DNA of 64,000 nt from Dactylorhiza incarnata (GCA_033032865.1 JAWHQI010000305.1:2793501-2857500); one strand, 5' to 3'; positions 22,378 through 33,002 are shown, numbered from the stretch's first letter. Program-made: numbers and translations. The notes: generated by a model from the sequence alone, not told the origin.

Positions 22378-22846
22378 TTATACGCCGACCTGCGTGCCGA
22401 AATTATCAGGAAGACCTTAAGGGTCAGTTAATTAACTCTTAGAACGGCGGAGTTACGCTGTCGGCAGTCCCATTTGGGCTGCGTATAGTCAGACTGTTTG
22501 TCGGGATTACGCTATTGACGGCCCGGACGAGGAACACTATAAATAGACCCAAGAGAGCACCTTTAGGAGGGGGATTCGGTTTGGGATTTCCCCTTAGATG
22601 TTTTGGTTGGCCAAGAGAGTCCCCCAATGGTGCTTTGTCTCAGTCTTTGGCTTCGGAGGGGAAGTGCTTGTTAGTCTTCCGGGTGTGTGGTGGGACCTCC
22701 ACGCTGAGGCCTTGGGTTCGTCCTTTGAGTTCCTAGTTTTGTGCCTAGATTGTTAGCTTGAGTGAAGTAGGTGTGAGGCCACCCCTCTTTTGGGACCCTG
22801 AACTCCACAGAGACCAAGTCTTGTTCGCAAGATTTCGGTTTCAACA
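22378..22846 (+). repeat. 3' LTR of the Tat-like element, strongly shortened
   Basis: It matches the last 460 bp of the 5' LTR, including the TATA box, but lacks about 1.4 kb of U3 with both arrays. Near its start CTGCGTGCCGA is joined directly to AATTATC, where the 5' LTR has about 125 extra bases. Deletion through the repetitive U3 is the likely cause. Confidence 0.8.
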
Positions 22847-22851
22847 CTCAT

Positions 22852-23092
22852 GATGCAGGATTTTACTATCTGCACCCAATGATGAGTGATTTTACTATCC
22901 ACACCCAATAATTGAGGATTTTACTATGTGCACCCCCCATGATGGAGGATTTTACTATATGCACCTAATAATGGGGGATTTTATTATGTGCACCCCATGA
23001 TGGAGTATTTTACTATCTGCACCCCATGATGAAGTATTTTACTATCTACGCCCCATGATGAAGGATTTTACTATCTGTGCCCTCATGGTCTG
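22852..23092. repeat. U3 minisatellite of LTR B, right part (about eight units)
   Basis: The 27-30 bp pattern of 16320-17008 (GATTTTACTATnTGCACC, CCATGATGGAG) resumes immediately after the target duplication CTCAT. Confidence 0.9.
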
Positions 23093-23593
23093 GAGACGAC
23101 TATGGCGAGCGAGGAGCGCGACGGCGGGTGACGAGTGCGTCGGCGAGCGTATCGGGAGGCGATGAGCGAGGAGTGTCAGAGCACGAGGGGTGAAGCCCCT
23201 GCATGCGGGGGGAGGGGGGGATCCTGTGTGTTTGCGAGCACGAGAGAGAGGCCCCGCAAACCGGTACGCGCGGGAGGGAGGCCCCCGTGCACTGGCGCGT
23301 GCGAGAAGGAGGGCCCTGTGTGCTGGTGCTCACGGGGGCGCTCGCGCGTACGTGCCAGTGAGCTCGGGAGGGAGGCCCTCATGCTCTAGTGCATGGGGGG
23401 GCCGCCGGGTTCCACTCTGGTATGAGGGGGAAAAAGGGGGGGAGGGGGGGAGAAAAACGAAAAAGAGGGGGAGGAGAAAAAAGAGGGGGAGGAGAGGGAA
23501 AGGGGGAGGGAGGAAGAAAAAAGAGGGAAAGGAAGAAAAAAATGGAGGGAGGGAGAGATGAATGCTCTTTGCAGTGATTATTCATATCACCGA
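23093..23593. other. GC-rich distal U3 of LTR B and purine tract
   Basis: It is GC-rich with repeated GAGGGAGGCCC words, then a G/A tract at 23420-23555. The frames on both strands are compositional. It occupies the position of the GC-rich distal U3 in copies A, C, D and E. Confidence 0.5.
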
Positions 23594-23599
23594 GATGAC

Positions 23600-23742
23600 A
23601 ATTTGGATCTCCGCGGAGAGTCATTTGGATCTTCGCGGAGATCCAAATGGCTCTCCGCGGAGATCCAAATGGTTTTCCGCGGAGAACCTTTTGGATCTCC
23701 GCGGAGAATCATTTGCTCTCCGCGGAGAACCTTCTGGATCCT
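23600..23742. repeat. Array of palindromes, first cluster
   Basis: About six units centred on GGATCTCCGCGGAGATCC or CTCTCCGCGGAGAG are joined by AAATGG or TTTTGG spacers. Each unit is its own reverse complement. The cluster is clearly related to 25543-25786. Confidence 0.9.
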
Positions 23743-25542
23743 TGAAAATGTTGCTTCATTAAACACTTATATAAAACATTTCCTAAAGTGATATGGTTAT
23801 TATTTTAATTTTTACAAATCATTTTTTTTCTTTTACGATGATCAATTGTTCACGGAAGCAAACCATGATATGGTATATATAGTTGAAGTTGATAACAACC
23901 ATTTATTCATTTTTTTTAATATTCAACTTTTTTCCAAGTAATTATGTACATCTGAGATGACCATTTTCATTAAATTATCTGAAATTCTCCATTAGCTTGA
24001 ACTCCACGCAAAACATTCTTGTGGTTTATAACTTTCTAATATATATAATAAATGGTAAAATTACATTGTGTAGATCCAAAGATGTTTTCTATAGTTTGTA
24101 TTCTCAATATGAATTTGTTGAAAAACAACCTCATAGTTTTCATCAAAAGATGAAAATGCATCTAATTTGCAGAAAAAAAATCTATCATCCCTTATTGAAC
24201 CTGTGGTCTTCTCATCTGTTGTCTTTTATCTTTTTTTTTTTAATAAAATAATACATTTATATTTCAAAATAATCATTTAAGTTTTAATTAAAAGTTATTT
24301 TTTGTCAAAATCAAATATTCATTATTAATATTTTGTCAAAATCAGTTGAAGATCAACACAGGAGAAGACCACAGCTGTATCATATAAATGTTGAACCAAC
24401 ATGAACATTCATTGTATAAACCTGCTAGTTTTTGAGTTGATTTCAACACAATTTATTCCAATTAATTTTCAAAAACATTTTATTAACTAATCAACTGCAT
24501 CACCAACCTCTTAATACCCACCATTGATCCTAGGGAAGAGTATTATGAATGTTTTCAACTAAGCATTTTTTTCCTGCGGAGGAAGATTTATCGAAGAAAA
24601 AAGACGTTAGCCACAACACTGAACCGATAATTTCACAGACATGCATTTAATAAATCTTAAAGATGAACGTCTCAATTTATTGTAGTCTGAAAATCTATAT
24701 TTGCATATATATTATATAGATTTAAAAGACGTTAGCCACAACACACCACACCACACCATACTGACGCACCACAACAAATTAATAAAGTTCTGTTCAGATA
24801 TACAACTATTTGATGCACAGACACATCATATATAAGCCAGACGGACTTATGTTTGACCAAAATAGTTTTATATATGTTATAGTCTCATCAATATTCATCC
24901 CCATTACTTTACTTTTTAATCTCTTTCTTCAGTAGCTAACATTTCTGTGTCACTCTCAGTTTTCACTTTGCCCAGATCTGCAACATGATACTGCGCTGCG
25001 TATTTGTAAGCAGGTCCTTCTGTGGCCTTCACCGAAGGTTCATTCAGGAATGCTCAATTGCTCCTTGTTCCCAAGAGGATCATTCAGGAATGCCCAATTG
25101 AATAATGTTGCCTAATACATGTTTCTCAATTGAATTTAACAGGGAAATCTACAAACCGCTGTGGTGGAAAAAATATGAAATATTATATATACAAAAGAGC
25201 ATCATGAAAAAAAGTTGGGCTTACCTTTTTAATAAACTATCCCTATGAAATTTGTCAGAACTGCACCAAAGCAATTTATAAAAACCGTAAGAGTGCAGTT
25301 TTGAATCACTACACCCATGCATTTTTGATAAACTACATGGGTGCAGTTTTGATAAGCTGAACCAATGTAGTTGGACTGAAGTGAGGCCGAACATTATATA
25401 TATATATGTTAATTTATAGTAATTCTGATAAAAAAATTTTCCAATTCAATTGGATTATGTTAAATATTGCATTTAAAATGATAGGTAGAAATTCAAGGTT
25501 TCATATTTCATAAAAAATTTATATGAAATTATATCATTATAA
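23743..25542. other. AT-rich core between the two palindrome arrays
   Basis: No gene is recognised. It contains a repeated word GACGTTAGCCACAACAC at about 24604 and 24728, a CACAC microsatellite, a repeated TCATTCAGGAATGC at about 25040 and 25080, and a repeated GGTGCAGTTTTGAT-like word near 25300-25350. Confidence 0.6.
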
Positions 25543-25786
25543 AGGTCTCCCCGGAGAGCCAAAAGGGTCTCCCCGGAGAGCCAAATGGCTCTCCCCGGAG
25601 AGCCAAAAGGCTCTCCCCGGAGAGCCAAAAGGCTCTCCCCGGAGAGCCAAATGGCTCTCCCCGGAGAGCCAAAAGGCTCTCCCCGGAGATCCGGAGAACC
25701 GCGAAGATTCTTTTGGCTCTCCGCGGAGTTCCTTTTGGCTCTCCGTGGAGATCCAAGAGGTTCTCCCCGGAGATCCAACGGCCGAG
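25543..25786. repeat. Array of palindromes, second cluster
   Basis: About ten units have the form GGCTCTCCCCGGAGAGCC with AAAAG or AAATG spacers, roughly 22-23 bp each. The right end drifts to CTCCGCGGAG, matching the first cluster. It could fold into multiple hairpins on either strand. Confidence 0.92.
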
Positions 25787-26669
25787 AGAGGAGAAAGACG
25801 TCGCCGAGAGAGATCTGAATTGAAGACGTCGTCAAGAGATCCAATTCAGCGGACTGAATAAAGTCAAGAGGGAATGGCGGACTGAAATTGTGGAAATAAG
25901 AGTGGATCACGCCGGAGAAGAAGGGATCTAGCCGAAAGTGAGGCTTGGAGCTCGCCGGAAGTTTCGGCCATGAAAGGGGCGGTCAGATCTGGGGAGGAGA
26001 AGCTCGGACATGATGGAGAGATCTCTAGGTGGGAGGAGTTGGGTCGGCCTTGGATCGTCGTTATAAGGAGAGCAGAGGAGAGCTGATGGCGTGCTGTTGG
26101 AGGTCGAGGCCGCCGGAGTTTGGAGGGGTCGCCGACGTTTGAGCGGGGAGAGAGAGAGAGGGGGAGAGAGAGCGGGGAGAGAGAGAGAGGGGAGCGGGAG
26201 AGAGAGAGAGTGGGGAGAGAGAGAGATGGCCAGCTGGGTGAAATTTTTTGCGTTTTTTTAAATATTATTCAGTCATATTCAGTCTACCAGAGTGAGACCC
26301 GACCGGGGGGGGGGGGGGGGGGGGGCGCTCCCACGCGCGTTGGGGCGCGTGGGAGGCATTCTCGCGCGCCAGTGCACTTGCCGGGGGCGTGGGGGAGGGG
26401 GGGGGGGGGGGGGGGGGGAGGGGCTCCCTCCTGCTAGTGCGTGAAGCGGCCTGCTTCCATCCGATGGCGCTCACATGATTAATTGAGATCCCCGCAAGCG
26501 TGAGGGAGCGTGTCGTGGGCCGCTCCTGCGAGCGAGGTGTTTTGTCGTCTGTTTGGGGGTACCAAACGGACTCGGAATTGTGTGAGAATGCGCCCGTTGA
26601 AATTGTCGCGGCGAGCCGGTCAACGTTGCGACAAAAAAATCTTTTGTTCGACCGTACTGTTTGTTGGGG
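25787..26669. other. GC-rich sequence with GA tracts and long G runs
   Basis: It holds a GAGA-rich purine region (26140-26225) and two long G tracts (about 26308-26325 and 26396-26420). No gene is supported; it may be a further LTR or UTR. Confidence 0.5.
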
Positions 26670-26876
26670 AATCCCATTAGAAATTAGAAATCCGATGATC
26701 AAGATTATTATAACTATTCATGATTACCAATGTTAAATTAAATGGGACTAATATTACCCTCGAAGTGCGGCGCCAGAGAAATTGACTCGTGATTCTCTGG
26801 CATTTCATGCTTATAATTTGTATAAGTGAATATATTCCTATTATCTTATACCAACATTATTCGTTAGTATGCCTTA
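26670..26876. repeat. 190-bp dispersed repeat, copy 2
   Basis: It aligns with 15108-15300 from CCATTAG to CATTATTCGTTA. To its right lies a TA/TG microsatellite into which the copia element inserted. Confidence 0.85.
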
Positions 26877-26956
26877 TATAATATATATATATATTTATAT
26901 GTGTGTGTATATATACATATATATAGACATATATATAGACATATATATATATATAC

Positions 26957-27176
26957 GGTTAAGATTTGAGATCGATCAAGATGGAAAACCAGATCGAGAG
27001 CAATTTTCCCTTTCTTTATTCTGTATTTCTCTAGTCTATTACAGGACACAGATCAGCTATATATATACATGATGAGGGAGAAACTCAACTAACTAGTAAA
27101 ACAGAAAAACTAATTAATTCAAATGTTTAAAAGACAAAATAAGAAATTACAACTAATGCCATCAGGTAATTTATCA
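26957..27176 (-). repeat. 3' LTR of the young copia
   Basis: It ends TTTATCA at 27176. Its outermost base is G where the other LTR has T, so the canonical terminal dinucleotide is mutated. A minus-strand TATATATAG region near 27055-27066 would serve as promoter in the other LTR. Confidence 0.93.
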
Positions 27177-27187
27177 TCCCCCCTCAA
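27177..27187 (-). other. Polypurine tract of the young copia
   Basis: The minus strand reads TTGAGGGGGGA directly against the 3' LTR. This is the expected plus-strand DNA primer site for copia. Confidence 0.9.
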
Positions 27188-30100
27188 GTTGGTATGTGCA
27201 AGGTGTTGCAAATGCCCAACTTGCTTAGCAAAAACTGTAATTGAGAATGACCAAGGGCTTTAGTAAACAAATCTGCCAGTTGAAGTCTAGTAGGGAGATA
27301 GTATGGAGAGATCACGCCAGATGTTAATTTTTCACGAACAAGGTGGCAATCCAGTTCAATGTGTTTTGTGCGCTCGTGATAAACGGGGTTGGAGGCGATA
27401 TGTAGGGCAGCTTGATTGTCACAGGCTAACGGAATTGGTTGAAGATCAACTAGCTGGAAGTCCTGAAGTAAATTAAGAAGCCAAGTTAATTCACAACAAG
27501 TAGCAGCCATGGCACGATATTCCGACTCAGCAGAGGACTTAGATACAGTTGGTTGTTTCTTGGATTTCCAGGAAATTAGATAAGGACCCAGAAAAACACA
27601 GAAACCCGTAATAGATCGTCTTGTCATTGGACAAGAAGCCCAATCAGCATCACAAAAAGCAGATAAACGGAGATTGGAAGTTGCTGAGAAGAATAAACCT
27701 TGACCCAAAGTTCCTTTAACGTAGTACAGAACTTTGTAAGCCATCTGGAGATGTGGTCGTCGAGGAGTGGCCATGAATTGGCTTAAAATTTGAACAGAAT
27801 AAGCCAGGTCTGGACGAGAGACAGTGAGATAAATCAGACGACCAACAAGGCGTCGATATATTGATGGATCGGGAAGTAATTCTCCATCAGTATTTGTGAG
27901 TTTGAGATTCTGCTCAATGGGTATGGAGCTGGTTTTGGAGGGAGACAGTGAGATGTCTTCTAGAATATCACGAGCATATTTTTGTTGGTGAAGGTAAATG
28001 CCATCTGTGGTTCGAATGATTTGCAGTCCCAAAAAATAAGCGAGAGATCCTAGAGTTTTGAGCTTGAACTGCTGATCCAGAGTAGCAGTTAGCTGGACAA
28101 GGTCATCTTGATGGGTACCAGCTAAAATTACATCGTCGACATAGACAAGTAAAGCAATGAAGTGACCGGCTGACTGCTTCGTGAATAAAGAATGATCACT
28201 CTGAGATTGTTTGAAACCAAGAGCGATTAAAGTTGTAGAAAACTTAGAAAACCATTGACGAGATGATTGTTTAAGTCCATAGATAGACTTAGTTAGACGG
28301 CAAACAGGAGAACCAGTTTGGAATGAAGCTGAAGGAGAAAAACCAGGAGGCAATTTCATATAGACCTCTTCAAGTAACTCCCCATGTAAGAATGCATTGT
28401 TAACGTCTAGTTGATGTAAAAACCAGCCTTTAGATGCAGCAAGCGCCAAAAGAACACGAACAGTAGTCATTTTGGCCACAGGAGCAAAGGTCTCGTGGTA
28501 ATCAAGACCTTCGGTTTGAGTATAACCCTTTGCAACCAAACGGGCTTTATATCTATCAATGGAGCCGTCTGGTTTATATTTCAACTTATAAATCCATTTA
28601 CAACCCACAACTTGTTTCCCAACCGGCAATGTGGTGATTTCACAAGTATGATTATCTTCTAATGCGTGAATTTCAGTTTGCATTGCTGTTCTCCATGAAC
28701 CATGTTGATAGGCTTCAGCATAAGTCAGAGGTTCCTTGTCAGGAGAGGAAGGACCATGCGAAGGAGAAATCGAATTGGTAGTAGTAATGGAAGAACATAT
28801 ATAGTCTTGTTGCCAGGAAGGTGGTTTGATTGAGCGAGCAGATTTTCGAGGAAGATTAGAGGATTCAGTGGGCTGTTCAGAAGTAGAAAGCATAGGAATA
28901 GAGGTTGATGTGGGAATTATTGTAGAAGCAAGAGGAGTGGCTGGTAGAGAAGAAGATATTGAATTTGGAAAGGAATCAAATTCATCTGCATCTGTGGGGA
29001 AAGGTAACACAGAAGAAGAAGAAGAGTGTTGATCAGAAAAATGGAAAGACATTTTCAGAAAATTGAACATCTCGACTAACAAAGATTCGATGAGTGTTGA
29101 GATCATAAAGTTTGTAACCCTTTTGTCCAGAAGGATAACCAATGAAAACACAACGAGATGCTCTAGGGGAAAACTTATCCCTATGTGAAGCTATTGTGGA
29201 GGCAAAACATAAACAACCAAAGACTTTCAAATGAATGTAATCAGGTGGAGTATGAAAGAGTAGTTCATATGGGGTTTTGTGTTTAAGAACAGTATAAGGG
29301 ATTCTGTTGACTAGATGGGTAGCCGTAAGGACGCATTCCCCCCAAAATTTAATGGGCAAGGAAGCTTGAAAACGAAGTGCTCGAGCAATCTCTAGGATGT
29401 GTCGATGTTTTCGTTCAGGAATCCCGTTTTGTTGTGGGGTGTAGGTGCAACTACTTTGGTGGATTATACCATGATCAAGAAAAAATTGGTGAAGCATATG
29501 ATTGAAAAATTCAGAACCATTATCGGTTCGAAAAATTTTGATAGAAGTGTGGAATTGATTTTTAACTAGATAGAAAAAAGATTTGAGTAATGAAGGCACC
29601 TCAGTTTTAGAAATCATTAGATAAGTCCAAGTATTCCTAGTGTGATTATCAACAATAGTAAGGAAATACTTGAAACCAAAATGTGTAGGACTCTTATAAG
29701 GTCCCCAAACATCACAATGTACAAGATCAAAAGCATGAGTATAGGTAGTATCACTTTTATGAAAAGGTAATCTAGTTTGTTTGGCAAGAGGACAAATATC
29801 ACAATTGATAAAAGGAAAACTAGTTTCAGTAGGAAGAACAGGAATAAGTCGTCGAATTTTGTCAATAGGAGCATGTCCTAATCGATGATGCCATAGCTTT
29901 GTGCGATTAATGAGAGCAGCAGAATGACTCTGTATAGAAGTTGGAGAGTTAGAGGTAGCTACAGCAACAAGACGATATAACCCTTCCATTGGTTTACCAA
30001 TTTCCATTCTGTTCTTCTGCAAATTGTCCTGTAGAAAACAAGATGTGGAAGTGAAATTTAGAGAGCAGGTAGTATCAAGTGTTAAACGACTGATGGAAAT

Positions 30101-30217
30101 CAGATTGTGTTTAAAATTAGGACAAAAAAGAACATTCTGCAAAGTAATGCAATTATTGATGTAGACATCTCCAATGTATGTTACAGAGGAGGTAGAACCG
30201 TCAGGTAAATGAACCGT
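27184..30217 (-). pseudogene. pol: Copia pol: integrase, reverse transcriptase, RNase H (frameshifted)
   Basis: The first part (30217-29033) carries the GAG-pre-integrase and zinc-binding region (LWHHRLGHA, then CDICPLAKQ) and the integrase core, with its catalytic residues in HCDVWGP, RTDNGSEF and NGIPERKHR. It ends with the copia C-terminal CVFIGYPSGQKGYKLY motif. A one-base expansion of a T run near 29040 shifts the frame. The second part (29045-27184) continues through a serine-rich linker to reverse transcriptase (KARLVAKGYTQ, LDVNNAFLHG, catalytic YVDDVILAG) and RNase H (CDADWASCP, SAESEYRAMA, and the end LADLFTKAL). All catalytic residues looked for are present. It shares a frame with gag but is separated from it by a TAA stop. 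Confidence 0.95.
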
Positions 30218-31501
30218 TTAAGGATGATCCAATTTGACAGGTCGGAGTAATAGAGAAAAACTGTGGGTAATGTGGTCGGTGGCGCCACTATCCAGAATCC
30301 AATCATTAGAAGTATGACTTGTGGATAAGCAATGGCTGATACCTGCTAGTCGTTGAGAGCCATCTGTAGCAGATGGGTTTGATTGAGAAAGAAGGATCAA
30401 TAGTTGGTTAATCTGTTCTTTAGTTAATTGTGGGCTGTCAATGCTAACACCATGTGATGTTCCATGTGGTGTGCCAGAAGAAGAAACAGATTTATTGTCA
30501 TTGTTGATGAATTCTACATTATGGATCTGAGTTTCAGCAAAAGAATGTCTAGTTCTTTTCCCTTTGAATTTATAATTTGGTGGATATCCATGTATTTTAA
30601 AGCATTTTGCCTTGACATGTCCTCCAACTTGGCAATGTTCACACCATAAGTTCTTCTTGCCATTCCAGGAAGGATTTGGAGGATAATTTCGTTGAGAGGA
30701 ATTGACCTGAGATTGATTACCAGTCATAAGAGCAGTACTCATATCCTCCATTGGTATAAAAGCAGACGTATGAATTTGCCTTTCTTCTTGTTGTATCATG
30801 GAATAGGCATCTTCGATTGAAGGTAGAGGTCTCATTAGTAAGATCTGTCCTCTAACAGGTTTGTAGATGTCATTTAATCCCATCAGAAATTGCATTAGTT
30901 TCTGCTCTTCTTGTTGAGTTTCCCATGCCTTCATGACTTCGCAGCGAGCACTTGATCTGCATATAGGAATTGAAGCCATAGCCTCCAATTCATCCCAGAG
31001 TTGTTTCAGTTTTGTGTAGTAGGATTCAATTTTCATATTGTGTTGATGACAAGATGAAATTGCTCTTCTGAGGCTGTAGAGCATAGATCCGGTACTGTTG
31101 GAGAATCGTCGTTGTAGGTTACCCCACATAATAGCTGCGGTGTTCGCATGAAGAATAGAATTACCTATTTCCTTTGAAACGGCATTGATGATCCATGAGA
31201 TGACCATGTTGTTAACCTGCTCCCATCTAGGGAAGTTCTCATCTCCTTCATCAGGTTTTTCCACGGTTCCTGTGACGAAACCTAATTTGTTTTTGCAGGC
31301 GAGGGCGGTCTCCATGGATCGTCGCCATGGAATGTAATTCGAAGTTCCTTCCAAGATCTGGCTGACAAGAACCATTCCTGGAGCATCAGAATTCTGCAAA
31401 ATCAAGAAACTAGGAATTGTGTTTCTTGTAGTTGTAGGAAGAACTTCTTCGCCAGGAAGAAGAGATGTATTTCCATTACTCATCGTGAAATCAGAAAACA
31501 A
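30218..31501 (-). CDS. gag: Copia Gag and aspartic protease start, 427 aa
   Basis: Gag forms the cytoplasmic particle that packages the element's RNA; protease cleaves the polyprotein. The first half has the copia capsid fold signature (NYIPWRRSMETAL near residue 56, LKQLWDELEAM near 165). A CCHC zinc knuckle lies at residues 287-300 (CEHCQVGGHVKAKC), followed by the usual CFKIHGYP. The protease active site WILDSGATDH is at about 400-409, close to the end. The frame stops at a TAA at 30218-30220 in the middle of protease, where an intact copia would read on into integrase. The start could be M1 or the methionine at residue 7 (MSNGN), which is the more typical gag start. Confidence 0.93.
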   Translation of the reverse strand: MFSDFTMSNGNTSLLPGEEVLPTTTRNTIPSFLILQNSDAPGMVLVSQILEGTSNYIPWRRSMETALACKNKLGFVTGTVEKPDEGDENFPRWEQVNNMVISWIINAVSKEIGNSILHANTAAIMWGNLQRRFSNSTGSMLYSLRRAISSCHQHNMKIESYYTKLKQLWDELEAMASIPICRSSARCEVMKAWETQQEEQKLMQFLMGLNDIYKPVRGQILLMRPLPSIEDAYSMIQQEERQIHTSAFIPMEDMSTALMTGNQSQVNSSQRNYPPNPSWNGKKNLWCEHCQVGGHVKAKCFKIHGYPPNYKFKGKRTRHSFAETQIHNVEFINNDNKSVSSSGTPHGTSHGVSIDSPQLTKEQINQLLILLSQSNPSATDGSQRLAGISHCLSTSHTSNDWILDSGATDHITHSFSLLLRPVKLDHP

Positions 31502-31545
31502 GAAGAGGGAAGAACGAGGTGAACAAAAAAAAAGAGAACCTCACG

Positions 31546-31558
31546 CCTCTGATACCAT
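31546..31558 (-). other. Primer-binding site of the young copia
   Basis: The minus strand reads TGGTATCAGAGGC immediately inside the 5' LTR, the initiator-Met tRNA primer site of plant copia elements. Confidence 0.92.
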
Positions 31559-31777
31559 GTTAAGATTTGAGATCGATCAAGATGGAAAACCAGATCGAGA
31601 GCAATTTTCCCTTTCTTTATTCCGTATTTCTCTAGTCTATTACAGGACACAGATCAGCTATATATATACATGATGAGGGAGAAACTCAACTAACTAGTAA
31701 AACGGAAAAACTAATTAATTCAAATGTTTAAAAGACAAAATAAGAAATTACAACTAATGCCATCAGGTAATTTATCA
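31559..31777 (-). repeat. 5' LTR of the young copia
   Basis: It is 219 bp with canonical TG and CA ends, and carries a TATATATAG promoter-like tract and an AATAAAG polyadenylation-like word on the minus strand. Confidence 0.93.
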
Positions 31778-32157
31778 TATACACACATATATATATACAT
31801 ATATCTTTAACTACTATATGCAAGAAGTTGTCTTTGGTGCAACATTCAAAATTGTCAAATATAGCCTCATTTTTTTACTGCAATGACTTAACATAAATTA
31901 TAAAAAAATTGAAATTCATAAAATATAACGGCTATTTGTGTAACTACACTATATCCCTATAATAAAAATAATGATGAAAATTAAAAAATTTCAAAAACTT
32001 TTTAGTAAACCTCCTACACCTACTATGGTAGGTTATCATTAGATCTCATAGACTACTTTAAAATAATTTTTTGTTAAAATATAAATGTTTTTGAAAAAAA
32101 TAATTATAAAATATTAATTAAAAATTTTGTGCGGTTATTTTAAGTACTCATTTGTGT

Positions 32158-32265
32158 ATGTTCCGCCGAGGGGGGGAAGACCGCCTGCGCAAAGCCCGTC
32201 ATCGCCGGTCGGGTACAATCGGGCTTGGCAGTAGGGGCGGAGCCCCGTATCTGTCACTCGTGTAT
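32158..32265. repeat. Dispersed repeat, copy 2
   Basis: The right 65 bp match 12860-12925, ending AGCCCCGT, TCACTCGT and a TA microsatellite. A GGGGC/GCCCC stem precedes the end. Confidence 0.5.
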
Positions 32266-32962
32266 ATATATATATATGGCCGTGAAGATCAAAATATTCG
32301 TTATATATGCGGATCCGCTAGAAAACAAATACGTCAGCGAAGAATATTTGTAGCCAGCCATTAACGTGGCAGGAGACACGCCCCATGCAAACAAAGTACA
32401 TAACGCCGCAAAATAAGCATACAAATCACCGCAGATATTCTACTTGCTTTTAAGGTTCAAACGGCATTTGTTCCAAAGTACATTGATTAGAGGATATAAT
32501 TATTACGGAATCAGATTCCATCCGTCCCTGTTTTCGGGCAGCGCACGAATCTTGAGGCTGCTCCCCGATATACCCCATGCGTCGAATTTCTCACCAACTT
32601 GCGATGAGATTCGTGCATTTTTTTTTATGCTGGGGAGCTTGTTTCGGATAGATCCCGGTATTGATGGATGCCCGATAGCGGAATATCCGAATCAAAATTT
32701 CAATCTCAGCCTCTAAGATTCTCGCTAACCCGCATTTATAATATATATTAGGTTAAATAATTGGCGTTTATATTAATAGACCATCTCTAAATATTTGCAG
32801 CTCTCATATGATAATTACAGCTCTCATATCTGCTGAGTGCGCCATGTGAAATGGACGGTGATGTTCAAGTGTGTGTCGCGACTCGTTAAAAGAGACGGTT
32901 TACTTCCACACCGCCTAGCGTGCTCGTTGGTCCTTAGTGTATAAATGGGGTGGTTACTCTAC

Positions 32963-33002
32963 TAACCACGCGGTTTTGGGGAGTGACTCCACAATGCTTT
33001 AC
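32963..33002 (-). repeat. 40-bp dispersed motif, copy 1 (reversed)
   Basis: On the minus strand, GTAAAGCATTGTGGAGTCAC continues to CCCCAAAACCGCGTGGTTAG. It matches 44141-44182 and, more weakly, 44023-44061. It may be the edge of an LTR. Confidence 0.65.

Larger units (their letters stand above)
17014..22846 (+). mobile_element. Tat-like Ty3/gypsy element, internally deleted and invaded
   Basis: The element starts TGTACAACCCC and ends GGTTTCAACA, with perfect duplications CTCAT at 17009-17013 and 22847-22851. It has a 2.05 kb 5' LTR, a primer site, a gag start, an integrase C-terminus, a tandem-repeat 3' UTR and a shortened 3' LTR, in the order expected for the Tat/Ogre group. Most of gag, protease, RT and integrase is missing. 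In their place lies a decayed gypsy pol in the opposite orientation. It inserted into the minisatellite of LTR B and is therefore younger than that LTR. Confidence 0.85.
15301..23593 (-). mobile_element. LTR copy B, interrupted by a Tat-like gypsy element
   Basis: The left edge (TGTTGCGGTTGC, 15301) is homologous to copies A, C, D and E. A minus-strand TATA box (CTATAAAAGG) lies at 16271-16280. Upstream of it in the minus orientation is a minisatellite (16320-17008). That array is broken by the Tat-like element and resumes at 22852-23092. The right edge is not secure: a degenerate CATATCA near 23583-23593 would match the family's TATCA end. No matching duplication of the left flank CGTTA was found, so the right end may be altered. 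Confidence 0.65.
26957..31777 (-). mobile_element. Nearly intact Ty1/copia retrotransposon, 4.8 kb
   Basis: Two 220-bp LTRs (26957-27176, 31559-31777) flank a full gag-protease-integrase-RT-RNase H order on the minus strand. The target duplication TATAC is perfect (26952-26956, 31778-31782), and the target is a TA microsatellite. The LTRs differ by only about four changes, which marks a young insertion. The polyprotein has two visible lesions, one in-frame stop and one single-base frameshift, so this copy is inactive but may still supply RNA. Short LTRs and 4.8 kb length resemble the Ale/Retrofit type; that lineage label is an inference. Confidence 0.96.

Noticed and set aside
26308..26420. 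Long G runs as a possible regulatory G-quadruplex
   Set aside because: Pure homopolymers of this length are also a common assembly or sequencing artefact, and there is no nearby gene to regulate.
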